A DNA stretch of 46,500 bases from Nocardia alni (GCF_019038435.1 NZ_JAGPOX010000027.1:1-46500), one strand, 5' to 3'. Shown: positions 25,097-34,857, counted from the first letter of the stretch. The notes: generated from the letters alone by a model not told the origin. Translations and numbers: made by a program.

Positions 25097-25432
25097 TCAC
25101 GGAAGAATCTGCGGGATCACGTTGGGGTCGAAATAGCCGACGCCGCCGCCGATCGCCGCGCCCAGCAGGGTGGTCCACGGGTCGATGAATGATCCGGTGG
25201 CCGAGCCGATTCCGGCACCGAGAACCGCGCCGTTGGCGACCGGATCGTGGTACCTGGCGTGCGGGTTGGTGGTAATGGGCTCCAACGGAATCGTGTGCGA
25301 CACCGGCTGGGCGACGGACGGCGCGGCCGAAACGGGCGCGGCGGAGGCTCCACCGGCGAATACCGCTGCCGCGGCGAGCGGGACGGCGATCACCGCAAGG
25401 GCACTGCCGGACTTCAGGGCACGACGAATCAT
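25097..25432 (-). CDS. Small secreted protein with Gly-rich C-terminus
   Basis: 111 aa from the ATG at 25432, preceded by AGGA at 5 nt. A signal peptide (RRALKSGSALAVIAVPLAAAAVFAGGASAAP) is followed by a Pro-rich stretch. The C-terminal segment, GAVLGAGIGSATGSFIDPWTTLLGAAIGGGVGYFDP, contains two Gly-rich GxxxG stretches resembling a glycine-zipper membrane motif. Upstream in-frame starts would extend it without a better signal. It may associate with the membrane or cell wall; no function is known. I do not recognise a named family. Confidence 0.65.
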   Translation of the reverse strand: MIRRALKSGSALAVIAVPLAAAAVFAGGASAAPVSAAPSVAQPVSHTIPLEPITTNPHARYHDPVANGAVLGAGIGSATGSFIDPWTTLLGAAIGGGVGYFDPNVIPQILP

Positions 25433-25742
25433 GTGTTTCCTAACTTTCCAATCGCCGGAATAACCCGGAGATTTTTCCTTCATAAATGGGCCCCCCGTGC
25501 GCCGGTTGGCTACACGTCGGCCGTCATCCGGCCAACTTCGAGCACCGGGCCAGACATTACTGCGCATTCGCCGAATTGTCCCGTTGTAGCCGATATTTCA
25601 GCCTCGATGCGTCGAGAACCACACGGTCGCTGCCGAAACGGGTCACGGCGAACGCGCATTTCGGAATCAATCAAACAAAGTAAGACGGTCCGGCGAGTTT
25701 CGCGAGGGATCGAACTGTGCGGGCGCGGATTTCACAGTGCGT
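25433..25742. other. Intergenic region without recognised features
   Basis: 310 bp between the small secreted protein start and the TetR stop, both on minus. It must contain the promoter of the secreted protein gene, but I see no clear -35/-10 pair or hairpin. In-frame starts upstream of 25432 fall here. Confidence 0.4.
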
Positions 25743-26336
25743 CTACTGCAAGGCGGCCAGTGCCATGCGGCGCAGGATCGGGCGAGCTCGGGTGGCCAGG
25801 GCGGCGGACGCGCTGTGCGGAGTGGAGTTGATCAGTCCGAAGGTGGCGTGGGCCTGGACGCGGGCCGCGGTCTCGGGCAGCTCCGGATCGAGTTCACGCA
25901 GCACCGTCACCCACAGTTCGACGTAGCGCCGCTGGGTGCTGCGAACCTGGCGCCGGGCGGCCTCGGGCAGATTGTCCAGATCGCGGTCCTGGATGCGGAT
26001 CAGCTCCGGCTCGCCCAGGGCGAAATCGAGGTGGAAGTCGATCAGACCGGCCAGCGCCCGCTCGGGGGAATCGGCCCGGGCAGCGACGGCTCTGCCGCCG
26101 TCGAGCAGTCGCTGGCTGACCCCGACCAGCAGTTCGACCAGCAATGCCTCCTTGTTCGGGAAATGCCGGTACACCGCCGGCCCGCTGATCCCGACCGCCG
26201 CCCCCAGATCGTCCAGGCGCACGCCGGGGAAGCCGTGGTCCGCGATCAGCCGAGCCCCGGCCTCCAGGAGCTCGCGACGGCGCTGTGCCTTGAGCTGCTC
26301 CCGGCGGGTGGGCGTGACGGGATCGCTGCTGGTCAT
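25743..26336 (-). CDS. TetR family regulator of the leucine/itaconate operon
   Basis: A 197-aa TetR protein from the ATG at 26336, chosen for the AGGAGG ~4 nt upstream. The HTH is RRELLEAGARLIADHGFPGVRLDDLGAAVGISGPAVYRHFPNK. The C-terminal domain resembles the group that controls acyl-CoA or branched-chain catabolism (SPERALAGLIDFHLDFALGEPELIRIQ). It is divergent from accD; the 18-bp perfect inverted repeat between them is its likely operator. It probably represses both itself and the accD-accA-fadE-maoC-citE operon, with an acyl-CoA intermediate as plausible inducer (inference). Confidence 0.85.
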   Translation of the reverse strand: MTSSDPVTPTRREQLKAQRRRELLEAGARLIADHGFPGVRLDDLGAAVGISGPAVYRHFPNKEALLVELLVGVSQRLLDGGRAVAARADSPERALAGLIDFHLDFALGEPELIRIQDRDLDNLPEAARRQVRSTQRRYVELWVTVLRELDPELPETAARVQAHATFGLINSTPHSASAALATRARPILRRMALAALQ

Positions 26337-26368
26337 CGCCCCTCCTCTCGCACAGTCCTGGACATCTT

Positions 26369-26386
26369 GGTTAATCAAGATTAACC
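26369..26386. promoter_or_regulatory. 18-bp perfect inverted repeat, probable TetR operator
   Basis: GGTTAATC-AA-GATTAACC is perfect, with 8-bp arms. It lies 33 bp before the tetR start and 46 bp before the accD start, a position that can control both divergent promoters. Confidence 0.8.
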
Positions 26387-26431
26387 TGAATTCCAGTTAT
26401 TGGCGACTAACCGACCGGGCAGGATGGTGTG

Positions 26432-28033
26432 ATGACGGTTATTCGGGACGATGCGCCGGGCGCCGTGGGTTCCGGGGCGCCGGCATACCGCGCGGCGCAC
26501 GAGGCGCTGGTGCGGGACCTGCGCACCCGGCTCGCGAGCGCCGCGCTCGGCGGTTCTGCCGCCTCGCGCGAGCGGCACGTGGCGCGCGGCAAACTGCTGC
26601 CGCGCGACCGGGTGGACCGGCTGCTCGATCCGGGCAGTCCCTTCCTCGAGCTGTCGCCGCTGGCGGCCACCGGCATGTACGACGACGAATGTCCGGGCGC
26701 GGGCATCATCAGCGGCGTCGGGCGGGTCTCCGGCCGCGAATGCGTGATCGTCGCGAACGACGCCACGGTCAAGGGCGGCACCTACTATCCGATCACGGTG
26801 AAGAAGCATCTGCGCGCGCAGGAGGTGGCGCTGCAGAATCGCCTGCCCTGCATCTATCTCGTGGACTCCGGCGGTGCGTTCCTGCCCCGGCAGGACGAGG
26901 TGTTCCCCGACCGGGAGCATTTCGGCCGCATCTTCTACAACCAGGCGACCATGAGCGCCCAGGGAATTCCGCAGATCGCCGCCGTACTCGGCTCCTGCAC
27001 CGCCGGCGGCGCCTATGTGCCCGCGATGAGCGACGAGGCGGTGATCGTGCGCGATCAGGGCACGATTTTCCTGGGCGGTCCGCCGCTGGTGAAGGCCGCC
27101 ACCGGTGAGGTGGTCACTGCCGAGGAACTGGGTGGTGGCGAATTGCATTCGCGCACTTCGGGAGTCACCGATCACCTCGCCGAGGACGACGATGACGCGC
27201 TGCGCATCGTGCGCCGCATCGTGGGCACCCTGGGCCCGCGCGAACCGAGCCCGTGGGAGATCGCGGCCACCGCCGAACCAGGTGCGCCGCAGTCGGAGCT
27301 GTACGACGTGGTCCCGGTCGACCTGCGCACGCCCTACGACGTGCGCGAGGTGATCGAGCGCGTCGTCGACGGCGGCGAGTTTCAGGAATTCAAGTCCGAA
27401 TACGGCCGCACCCTGGTGACAGCCTTCGCGCGCATTCACGGGCATCCGGTCGGGATCGTGGCCAACAATGGCGTGCTGTTCAGCGAGTCCGCGCTCAAGG
27501 GAGCCCATTTCATCGAGCTGTGCGATAAACGTTCGATTCCACTGCTATTTCTGCAGAACATCACAGGATTCATGGTCGGCCGCGACTACGAGGCCGGGGG
27601 CATCGCCAAGAACGGCGCGAAGATGGTCACCGCGGTCGCGTGCGCGCGAGTGCCGAAGTTGACGGTGGTGATCGGCGGATCCTATGGCGCGGGCAACTAT
27701 TCGATGTGCGGGCGGGCATATTCGCCGCGATTCCTGTGGATGTGGCCGAATGCGCGGATCTCGGTGATGGGCGGCGAGCAGGCGGCCTCGGTACTCGCGA
27801 CCGTGCGGGGTGACCAGGTCGGTCAGGGATGGACGCCCGAGGAGCAGGAGGCGTTCAAGGCGCCGATTCGCGAACAGTACGAGCACCAGGGAAATCCGTA
27901 CTATTCCACCGCGCGACTGTGGGACGACGGAGTGATCGATCCGGCCGATACCAGAACCGTGCTGGGCCTTGCCCTCTCGGTCTGCGCGCAGGCCCCGCTG
28001 GAATCCGTTTCCTACGGCGTATTCAGGATGTGA
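26432..28033 (+). CDS. accD1: Acyl-CoA carboxylase carboxyltransferase (methylcrotonyl-CoA type)
   Basis: A 533-aa beta subunit that transfers CO2 from biotin to an acyl-CoA. The crotonase-fold halves are complete, with [16 protein letters not shown] and [17 protein letters not shown]. These stretches are typical of 3-methylcrotonyl-CoA carboxylase rather than propionyl-CoA carboxylase. [19 protein letters not shown] and [29 protein letters not shown] are further MCC signatures. The ATG at 26432 has AGGA 7 nt upstream; a GTG sits one codon earlier. It is the first gene of the operon and corresponds in order to M. tuberculosis accD1 (Rv2502c). The role is in leucine catabolism, forming 3-methylglutaconyl-CoA. 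Confidence 0.9.
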   Translation: MTVIRDDAPGAVGSGAPAYRAAHEALVRDLRTRLASAALGGSAASRERHVARGKLLPRDRVDRLLDPGSPFLELSPLAATGMYDDECPGAGIISGVGRVSGRECVIVANDATVKGGTYYPITVKKHLRAQEVALQNRLPCIYLVDSGGAFLPRQDEVFPDREHFGRIFYNQATMSAQGIPQIAAVLGSCTAGGAYVPAMSDEAVIVRDQGTIFLGGPPLVKAATGEVVTAEELGGGELHSRTSGVTDHLAEDDDDALRIVRRIVGTLGPREPSPWEIAATAEPGAPQSELYDVVPVDLRTPYDVREVIERVVDGGEFQEFKSEYGRTLVTAFARIHGHPVGIVANNGVLFSESALKGAHFIELCDKRSIPLLFLQNITGFMVGRDYEAGGIAKNGAKMVTAVACARVPKLTVVIGGSYGAGNYSMCGRAYSPRFLWMWPNARISVMGGEQAASVLATVRGDQVGQGWTPEEQEAFKAPIREQYEHQGNPYYSTARLWDDGVIDPADTRTVLGLALSVCAQAPLESVSYGVFRM

Positions 28034-28038
28034 GGCGC

Positions 28039-30105
28039 ATGCTCGAAACCATGGGATTACAGACGGCGACGCCCCCGTTCGACACCGTGCTGGTCGCCAA
28101 CCGCGGTGAGATCGCCGTCCGGGTGATCCGGACGCTGCGCGCCATGGGGATTCGGTCCGTTGCGGTGTACAGCGACGCCGATGCGCGGGCGCGGCATGTG
28201 CACGAGGCCGACGTCGCGGTGCGGCTGGGCCCGGCGCCGGCGAGAGACAGTTACCTGGCCATCGACCGGGTGGTCGCCGCGGCGGTGCGCACCGGTGCGC
28301 AGGCCGTGCATCCGGGATATGGGTTCCTGTCCGAGAATCCGGCCTTCGCTGCCGCGCTGGCCGAGGCCGGGATCGTATTCCTCGGGCCGCCGGCGCGGGC
28401 GATCGAGGTCATGGGCGACAAGATCGCCGCCAAGAACGCGGTCACCGCGTTCGGGGTCCCGGTCGTCCCGGGCATCGCCCGGCCCGGCCTGTCGGACGCC
28501 GAATTACTGGATGCCGCGGGCGATATCGGCTATCCGATCCTGGTGAAGCCCTCGGCGGGCGGCGGCGGCAAGGGTATGCGGCTGGTGCACGAGCACGAGG
28601 CGCTGGCCGGGGCGCTGGTGAGCGCGCGGCGAGAGGCGGCGGCCGCCTTCGGCGACGACACGCTGTTCCTGGAGCGGTTCGTCACCGATCCGCGGCATAT
28701 CGAGGTGCAGATCCTGGCCGACCGCTTCGGCCACGTCCTGCACCTCGGCGAGCGTGAATGCAGCTTGCAGCGGCGGTATCAGAAGGTGATCGAGGAGGCG
28801 CCCTCACCGTTGCTGGATTCCGCGACCCGGGCGCGCATCGGCGCCGCGGCGTGCGCGACCGCCCGCAGCGTCGACTATGTCGGCGCCGGGACGGTGGAAT
28901 TCATCGTCTCGGCCGCGCGGCCCGGCGAATTCTTCTTCATGGAGATGAATACCCGTCTGCAGGTGGAACATCCGGTGACCGAACTGGTGACGGGCGTGGA
29001 TCTGGTGGAGTGCCAGGTGCGCATCGCGGCGGGGCAGAAGCTGGCCGTCGAGCAGGACGACATCCGGCTCAGCGGCCATGCGGTCGAGGCGCGCGTCTAC
29101 GCCGAGGATCCGGGCCGGGGCTTCCTGCCCACCGGCGGGACGGTATTGGACCTCGTGGAGCCGGACGGCCCTGGTGTGCGGGTGGATTCGGGACTGCGGG
29201 TGGGCGCGGTGGTCGGCAGCGACTACGACCCCATGCTGGCCAAGGTGATCACCCACGCGTCGGACCGCGACGGTGCGATCGCGGCCCTGGACCGGGCACT
29301 GCGGGACACGCAGGTCCTCGGTGTGCGGACCAATGTCGAATTCCTGCGTTTCCTGCTCGCCGATCCGGACGTGCTCGCCGGACGGTTGGATACCGGCCTG
29401 CTGGATCGGCGCGCGGGGGACTTCGCCCCGGCGCAGGTGCGCGAGGAGCAGTTCATCGCCGCGGCGGTGCTGCGGTGGCTGCGCGCGTGGCCCGCGAATC
29501 CGCAGGGGCCCTGGGAGGTTCCGGACGGCTGGCGGCTCGGTGTCGCGGCGCCGACCACCTTCCGGCTGGCGGCAGGAGAGCGGACCACCCACGTCCACAT
29601 CACCGGACAGCCCGATCGGGCGCAGGTACGGCTGGACGGCCAGGAATCGCAGGAGGCCCAACCCCGTTCGCTGACCGCCGATCTCGACGACGGCACACTG
29701 ACACTGACCCTGGACGGTGTGCGCGCCTACTACCGGGTGGCCGAACAGGGCGGGCAGCTGTGGGTCGCCGACGACACCGGCGTGGCGAATCTGCGCATCG
29801 TGGCCGAAGCCGCGGTGCGGGCTGCGGCCGAGCGGGTCGGCGACGCCGAAATCCGCAGCCCCATGCCGGGGTCGGTGATCGCCACGCCCGCCGCCGCGGG
29901 TGGCGTGGTGGCTGCCGGGGATCCGGTCGTGGTGGTCGAGGCGATGAAGATGGAGCACACGCTCACCGCGCCGGTCGCGGGAACCGTTGAGCTGCTGGTG
30001 GATCCGGGCGCTCAGGTCCAGCTCGACCAGTTGCTGGCACGCATCGTAGTGGCCGCCGACTCGGCGGCCGATACACCGGAGACCACGAAGGGCGATCCCG
30101 AATGA
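28039..30105 (+). CDS. accA1: Biotin-dependent acyl-CoA carboxylase alpha subunit
   Basis: 688 aa: biotin carboxylase and biotin carrier in one chain. The BC domain starts [19 protein letters not shown]; the ATP-grasp glycine loop [10 protein letters not shown] is near residue 171, and [13 protein letters not shown] marks the active site. After a linking domain, the biotin attachment motif AMKMEH places the lysine at 637. The start at 28039 is 5 bp after the accD stop; an ATG at 28051 is possible. It partners with the upstream AccD to carboxylate 3-methylcrotonyl-CoA. Its stop overlaps the fadE start by 4 bp (ATGA). Confidence 0.92.
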   Translation: MLETMGLQTATPPFDTVLVANRGEIAVRVIRTLRAMGIRSVAVYSDADARARHVHEADVAVRLGPAPARDSYLAIDRVVAAAVRTGAQAVHPGYGFLSENPAFAAALAEAGIVFLGPPARAIEVMGDKIAAKNAVTAFGVPVVPGIARPGLSDAELLDAAGDIGYPILVKPSAGGGGKGMRLVHEHEALAGALVSARREAAAAFGDDTLFLERFVTDPRHIEVQILADRFGHVLHLGERECSLQRRYQKVIEEAPSPLLDSATRARIGAAACATARSVDYVGAGTVEFIVSAARPGEFFFMEMNTRLQVEHPVTELVTGVDLVECQVRIAAGQKLAVEQDDIRLSGHAVEARVYAEDPGRGFLPTGGTVLDLVEPDGPGVRVDSGLRVGAVVGSDYDPMLAKVITHASDRDGAIAALDRALRDTQVLGVRTNVEFLRFLLADPDVLAGRLDTGLLDRRAGDFAPAQVREEQFIAAAVLRWLRAWPANPQGPWEVPDGWRLGVAAPTTFRLAAGERTTHVHITGQPDRAQVRLDGQESQEAQPRSLTADLDDGTLTLTLDGVRAYYRVAEQGGQLWVADDTGVANLRIVAEAAVRAAAERVGDAEIRSPMPGSVIATPAAAGGVVAAGDPVVVVEAMKMEHTLTAPVAGTVELLVDPGAQVQLDQLLARIVVAADSAADTPETTKGDPE

Positions 30106-31262
30106 CAGAGTTCCTATCCACCGGCGCCCTGCCCCAGGAGTATCGCGACCTGGCCCTGACCGTCCGGGACTTCGCGAACCAGGTGGTGGCCCCCGTCGCC
30201 GCGAAGCACGATGCCGCGCACAGCTTCCCGTACGAGGTGGTATCGGGGATGGCCGATATGGGCCTGTTCGGGCTGCCGTTCCCCGAGGAGTACGGCGGGA
30301 TGGGCGGCGACTACTTCGCCCTGTGCCTGGCCCTGGAGGAGCTCGGCAAGATCGACCAGAGCGTCGCGATCACCCTGGAGGCCGGGGTGTCGCTGGGCGC
30401 GATGCCGGTCTTCCGATTCGGCACCGCGGCCCAGAAGCGGGAGTGGTTGCCGCAGTTGACCAGTGGTCGCGCACTCGGCGCGTTCGGGCTCACCGAACCC
30501 ATGGCCGGGAGCGACGCCGGCGGCACGAGAACCACGGCGGTGCTCGACGGCGGCGATTGGATCATCAACGGCAGCAAGCAGTTCATCACCAACTCGGGCA
30601 CCGACATCACCCGGCTGGTGACAATCACCGCGGTGACCGGGCAGAACGAGGGTCGCAAGGAGATCTCGACCATCCTGGTGCCGACCGGCACCCCCGGATT
30701 CGTCGCCGAGCCCGCGTACAACAAGGTCGGCTGGAACGCCTCGGACACCCATCCGCTCAGCTTCACCGACGTGCGTGTGCCCCAGGAGAATCTGCTGGGC
30801 GAACGCGGGCGCGGGTACGCCAACTTCCTGCGCATCCTGGACGAGGGCCGCATCGCGATCGCGGCGCTGGCCGTCGGCGCGGCGCAGGGCTGCGTGAACG
30901 AGAGCGTGCGGTACGCCGGTGAGCGCGAGGCGTTCGGACAGGCGATCGGCCGCAATCAGGCCATCGCGTTCAAGATCGCCAGGATGGAGGCCCGCGCGTA
31001 CGCCGCCCGCACCGCCTACTACGACGCCGCCGCGCTGATGCTCGCGGGTAAACCCTTCAAGAAGCAGGCGTCCATCGCGAAACTGGTCGCCAGCGAGGCG
31101 GCGATGGACAATGCGCGCGATGCCACTCAGATATTCGGCGGCTACGGATTCATGAACGAGTTCGCCGTCGCCCGGCACTATCGTGACAGCAAGATTCTGG
31201 AAATCGGCGAGGGCACCACAGAGGTACAGTTGATGTTGATCGGACGAGAGTTGGGTCTGTGA
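30102..31262 (+). CDS. fadE19: Acyl-CoA dehydrogenase (FadE19-like)
   Basis: A 386-aa flavoprotein that introduces an alpha,beta double bond into acyl-CoA. The sequence has the expected [25 protein letters not shown] and [34 protein letters not shown]. Glu370 in EGTTEVQ is at the catalytic position of short/medium-chain enzymes; classical isovaleryl-CoA dehydrogenases use a loop Glu and lack it there. The branched-chain substrate is therefore uncertain. It overlaps accA by 4 bp and is overlapped by maoC by 4 bp. Order matches Rv2500c. It would supply unsaturated acyl-CoA for the carboxylase. Confidence 0.9.
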   Translation: MTEFLSTGALPQEYRDLALTVRDFANQVVAPVAAKHDAAHSFPYEVVSGMADMGLFGLPFPEEYGGMGGDYFALCLALEELGKIDQSVAITLEAGVSLGAMPVFRFGTAAQKREWLPQLTSGRALGAFGLTEPMAGSDAGGTRTTAVLDGGDWIINGSKQFITNSGTDITRLVTITAVTGQNEGRKEISTILVPTGTPGFVAEPAYNKVGWNASDTHPLSFTDVRVPQENLLGERGRGYANFLRILDEGRIAIAALAVGAAQGCVNESVRYAGEREAFGQAIGRNQAIAFKIARMEARAYAARTAYYDAAALMLAGKPFKKQASIAKLVASEAAMDNARDATQIFGGYGFMNEFAVARHYRDSKILEIGEGTTEVQLMLIGRELGL

Positions 31263-31759
31263 CCGAGCGCGGAGCTATGAGCGAGGCGGTGCGCAAGGTG
31301 GTGCAGCGCGGGCTGTGGTTCGAGGAATTCGAGAGCGGCGTGCTGTACGAGCACCGGCCCGGGCGCACGATCACCGAGGCCGACAACGTGCTGTTCACCA
31401 CGCTGACGATGAATACCCAGGCGCTGCACCTGGACGCCGCGTTCGCCGACGCGCTGCCGCCGTTCAACCAGCGCCTGGTCAATTCGATGTTCACACTCTC
31501 GACGCTGGTGGGATTGTCGGTGGCGCAGTTGACCCAGGGCACGATCGTGGCGAATCTCGGATTCTCCGATATCGCCTTCCCGAAGCCGCTGTTCCACGGG
31601 GACACCATGTACGCCGAAACCGTGGTCACCGAGAAGCGGGAATCGAAGTCCCGCCCCGGCGAAGGCATCGTCACCTTCGCGCATACCGCCCGCAATCAGC
31701 ACGGCGATATCGTCGCGACCGCGGCGCGCAAGACCTTGGTACGAAAGGAACCGCAGTGA
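31259..31759 (+). CDS. MaoC-like hydratase (Rv2499c-like)
   Basis: A 166-aa hot-dog fold hydratase with the R-hydratase signature MNTQALHLDAAFAD, containing the N-x4-H-x-D catalytic pair. In the equivalent M. tuberculosis cluster the MaoC protein Rv2499c is reported to hydrate itaconyl-CoA and methylglutaconyl-CoA; that role is inferred here. The GTG at 31259 overlaps the fadE stop (GTGA); an ATG at 31277 is an alternative. It is tightly coupled to the citE gene, which overlaps its stop in the same manner. Confidence 0.85.
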   Translation: MTERGAMSEAVRKVVQRGLWFEEFESGVLYEHRPGRTITEADNVLFTTLTMNTQALHLDAAFADALPPFNQRLVNSMFTLSTLVGLSVAQLTQGTIVANLGFSDIAFPKPLFHGDTMYAETVVTEKRESKSRPGEGIVTFAHTARNQHGDIVATAARKTLVRKEPQ

Positions 31760-32604
31760 CCGCTCATTCCCCGAGCTCCAACGGCTCACCACTCGGAACG
31801 ACCTGGGAATTGCCCGGGCCCACGTGGCTGTTCTGCCCGGCGGATCGACCGGAGCGTTATGAGAAGGCCGCTGCCGCCGCCGACGTGGTGATCATCGATC
31901 TGGAGGACGCGGTCGCGCCGGGCGACAAGGCGGCCGCCCGCGAGGCGCTCCTCGGGTCCTCGCTGCCCTCCGAGCGCGTCGTGGTACGGGTCAACGCGGC
32001 GACCACCGAGGACTTCGCCCTGGACCTCGACGCGCTGGCCCGGACACCGTACCGACGGGTGATGCTGCCGAAATGCGAGTCGCCCGAGCAGGTTTCGGCG
32101 TTGACGGCGTTCGAGGTCATCGCCCTGATCGAGTCGCCGCTGGGCGTTCTGACGGTGCCGGAGACGGCGCGGGCCGACAACGTGATCGGCACCATGTGGG
32201 GTGCGGAGGATCTGGTCGCCGGACTCGGCGGCAGCGCGAGCAGGCATCCGGACGGCAGCTACCGCGATATCGCCCGGCACCTGCGTTCGACCACACTGCT
32301 GGCGGCCAAGGCGTACGGCAAGCTGGCCCTGGACGGGGTGTACCTGAACTTCCGCGACCTGGACGGACTACGCACCGAGTCCGAGGACGCCGTGGCGGTC
32401 GGATTCGACGTCAAGGTCGCCATCCATCCCAGCCAGACAAAGGTGATCCGGGAGGCGTACACACCCGACCCGGACCAGCTGGATTGGGCGCGCCGTGTAC
32501 TCGCCGAGGTGCCGAACAACCGAGGCGTCTTCGCCTTCGAGGGCCGCATGGTGGACGGCCCGGTCATCCAGCACGCACAGCGAATCCTGCGCCGCGGTGA
32601 GTAA
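31756..32604 (+). CDS. citE: CitE-like beta-hydroxyacyl-CoA lyase
   Basis: A 282-aa HpcH/HpaI-aldolase-family lyase without CitD/CitF partners. Metal- and substrate-binding segments are intact: VVIIDLEDAVAPGDKAAAR, VVRVNA, ALIESPLGVL and MWGAEDLVAGLGG. The M. tuberculosis homologue Rv2498c is reported to cleave (S)-citramalyl-CoA and an HMG-CoA stereoisomer, linking itaconate dissimilation and leucine catabolism. Products would be acetyl-CoA with pyruvate or acetoacetate. The GTG start overlaps the maoC stop (GTGA). It is the last overlapping gene in the operon; the acetoacetyl-CoA synthetase follows after 98 bp. Confidence 0.88.
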   Translation: MTAHSPSSNGSPLGTTWELPGPTWLFCPADRPERYEKAAAAADVVIIDLEDAVAPGDKAAAREALLGSSLPSERVVVRVNAATTEDFALDLDALARTPYRRVMLPKCESPEQVSALTAFEVIALIESPLGVLTVPETARADNVIGTMWGAEDLVAGLGGSASRHPDGSYRDIARHLRSTTLLAAKAYGKLALDGVYLNFRDLDGLRTESEDAVAVGFDVKVAIHPSQTKVIREAYTPDPDQLDWARRVLAEVPNNRGVFAFEGRMVDGPVIQHAQRILRRGE

Positions 32605-32664
32605 ACTCAGCCTGCCCCCAGAGGGCTTCCGAAACGCAAGAATTGATTTTGAGTCTGGCCTGAG

Positions 32665-32697
32665 GCGCGGAGAGGCGGACCAGCGCGGAGAGGCGGA
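32665..32697 (+). repeat. Duplicated 15-bp segment carrying ribosome binding site
   Basis: GCGCGGAGAGGCGGA occurs at 32665-32679 and 32683-32697. The second GGAGAGG lies 9 nt from the ATG at 32703 and is the likely ribosome binding site of the synthetase gene; the first is a spare copy 18 bp upstream. Confidence 0.7.
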
Positions 32698-32702
32698 TAG
32701 CG

Positions 32703-34646
32703 ATGCAGCCGCAGTGGGTGCCTGACGAGCGTGATGTCGCGACGGCGCGGATCACGCAGTTCGCCCGGTTCGTGACCGAGCGGACGGGACTGACGTTCGC
32801 CGACTATCACGCGCTGTGGCAGTGGTCGATCGAGGATTTGCCCGGTTTCTGGGGCGCGCTCTGGGAGTACTTCGAGCTCGGCCCGGCGCCCGAGCGGGTG
32901 CTGGCTGGTACGGATATGCCCGGCGCGCAGTGGTTTCCGGGTACGCGGCTGAACTACGTGGATCAGGTCGCCCGGCATGCGAACGCGACCAGTCCGGCGA
33001 TCGTCTCGGCCGCCGAGGACGGCTCGCTGACCGAGCTGTCCTGGACCGAATTGCTCGGCCGGACCGCGGCATTCGCGCAGACCCTGCGCGCACACGGTGT
33101 CGTGCCGGGTGATCGGGTGATCGGGTATCTGCCCAATATCGCCGAGACGGTGATCGCGTTCCTGGCCACGGCGAGCATCGGCGCGGTCTGGAGCGCGTGC
33201 GGACAGGACTATTCGGCCAAGGCGGCGCTGGACCGGCTCGGACAGCTCGAACCGGTGGTGCTTGTCACCGCCGACGGCTATCGCTACGGCGGCAAGTCCC
33301 ACGACAAGTGCGAGGATATCGCCACGCTGCGCGCGGGCCTGCCCGGCCTGCGGGCGACCGTGGTGGTCTCGCGCCTGGGCGGCACCGTGCCCGGCGCGCT
33401 GGACTGGGAGCGGGCCAGTGCGCCCGGCGACGCCGAATTGTCCATCGAGCCGGTGGAATTCGACCATCCGCTGTGGATCCTGTTCTCCTCCGGCACCACC
33501 GGGCTGCCCAAGGGGATCATGCACGGTCACGGCGGCGTGGTGCTCGAACATCTGAAAGCGGCCGGGCTGCAGTCCGATATCGGGCCCGACGACGTGTTCT
33601 TCTGGTACACCAGCCCCTCCTGGATGATGTGGAACTTCCAGGTCGCCGGGCTGCTGCTGGGCGCGACCATCGTCTGCTACGACGGTAGTCCCGCGTACCC
33701 GGCCCCGGATGCGCTGTGGGATATCGCCGCTCGTACCCGGACCACCGTGCTCGGCACCAGTCCCGGCTATGTGCTCGGCTGCATCAAGGCCGACGCCCAT
33801 CCCGCGCGCGAGCACGATCTGTCGGCGCTGCGCACCGTCGGCATCACCGGGTCCTCACTGCCGGAATCCTCCGCGCTGTGGCTGAGCGAGGTCCTCGGCG
33901 AGCGCGTGCAGGTGGCCTCGATCAGCGGCGGGACCGACGTGGTCTCGGCGTTCATGGGCGGCGCGCCGACGGTGCCGGTGTGGCCGGGCGAGCTGTCGGC
34001 GCCGTTCCTGGGCGTCGCGCTGGACGCATGGGACGCCTCGGGCACGCCGGTGCACGAGGAGGTCGGCGAGCTGGTGATCACCGCGCCGATGCCGTCCATG
34101 CCGATCGCGTTCTGGCGCGACGCCGACGGATCACGGTACCGCGCAGCCTATTTCGATATGTTCCCCGGCGTGTGGCGGCACGGTGACTGGATCACCCGCA
34201 CCGATCACGGCAGCGTCGTGGTGCACGGCCGTTCGGATTCGACGCTGAATCGGCACGGTATCCGGATGGGGTCGGCCGATATCTACCAGGCCGTGGAGTC
34301 GCTGCCGGAGATCGCCGAGGCCCTGGTGATCGGGGCGGAGCAGCCCGACGGCGGCTATTGGATGCCGCTGTTCGTGGTGCTCGCCCCCGGCGTCGACCTG
34401 GACGCCGGCCTCGTCGACCGCATCAAATCCGTGATCCGCACCGAGGTGTCGCCGCGCCACGTACCGGACGAGATCATCCTCGCCCCGGGCATCCCGCACA
34501 CCCGCACCGGCAAGAAGCTCGAGGTCCCGATCAAGAAGCTGTTCCAAGGCGCCGACGCCGCCCGCGTCGTCGAGCGCAGCGCGGTGGACGACCCGGCCCT
34601 GCTGGACTGGTACGCGGCAGTGCAGCTACCCAAGCCCGCCGAGTAA
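32703..34646 (+). CDS. aacS: Acetoacetyl-CoA synthetase
   Basis: A 647-aa ANL-superfamily ligase of normal family length. The N-terminus has the acetoacetyl-CoA synthetase layout (YHALWQWSIEDLPGFWGALWEYF...GAQWFPGTRLNYVDQ). The ATP loop is FSSGTTGLPKGIMHGHGG, followed by FFWYTSPSWMMWNFQVAGLLLGA. The catalytic A10 lysine is in HTRTGKKLEVPIKKL. It activates acetoacetate with ATP and CoA. Placed after the CitE-like lyase, it would return leucine-derived acetoacetate to acetoacetyl-CoA; M. tuberculosis has a CoA-transferase (scoAB) near the same cluster instead. Confidence 0.92.
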   Translation: MQPQWVPDERDVATARITQFARFVTERTGLTFADYHALWQWSIEDLPGFWGALWEYFELGPAPERVLAGTDMPGAQWFPGTRLNYVDQVARHANATSPAIVSAAEDGSLTELSWTELLGRTAAFAQTLRAHGVVPGDRVIGYLPNIAETVIAFLATASIGAVWSACGQDYSAKAALDRLGQLEPVVLVTADGYRYGGKSHDKCEDIATLRAGLPGLRATVVVSRLGGTVPGALDWERASAPGDAELSIEPVEFDHPLWILFSSGTTGLPKGIMHGHGGVVLEHLKAAGLQSDIGPDDVFFWYTSPSWMMWNFQVAGLLLGATIVCYDGSPAYPAPDALWDIAARTRTTVLGTSPGYVLGCIKADAHPAREHDLSALRTVGITGSSLPESSALWLSEVLGERVQVASISGGTDVVSAFMGGAPTVPVWPGELSAPFLGVALDAWDASGTPVHEEVGELVITAPMPSMPIAFWRDADGSRYRAAYFDMFPGVWRHGDWITRTDHGSVVVHGRSDSTLNRHGIRMGSADIYQAVESLPEIAEALVIGAEQPDGGYWMPLFVVLAPGVDLDAGLVDRIKSVIRTEVSPRHVPDEIILAPGIPHTRTGKKLEVPIKKLFQGADAARVVERSAVDDPALLDWYAAVQLPKPAE

Positions 34647-34755
34647 CGCCCACGGTCATCCTGGCTGACGCCCACGGCTATTCCGGTCGATATCCAGGTC
34701 ATTCAGGCTGATGTCCACGGCCATCCCGGCTGATGTCCACCGTCATCCCGGCGTG
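34647..34755. repeat. Degenerate 21-22-bp tandem repeats
   Basis: About five units, starting near 34647, 34669, 34691, 34712 and 34734, follow the pattern TGTCCACGGTCATCCCGGCT. The fifth unit runs into the left arm of the inverted repeat at 34741. They begin one base after the synthetase stop. Confidence 0.7.
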
Positions 34756-34824
34756 CTTGTGGCCGGGATCCACCGTAACCGCTATCTACCAGTGGATTCC
34801 GGCCACAAGCACGCCGGAATGACG
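34741..34824. repeat. Intergenic inverted repeat, copy 2
   Basis: Two 33-nt arms (34741-34773 and 34792-34824) pair with only two non-Watson-Crick positions around an 18-nt loop. The arm ends (CGTCATCCCGGC / GCCGGAATGACG) are shared with copy 1 at 21958-22032. It may also end transcription of the aacS and ABC genes, which converge here. Confidence 0.85.
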
Positions 34825-34857
34825 GAGGTGGGCTGCCGGAGTGACTGAGGTGGGGTG

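Noticed and set aside
34647..34824. Possible CRISPR array
   Set aside because: The units are head-to-tail without spacers and degenerate, and no cas genes are present.
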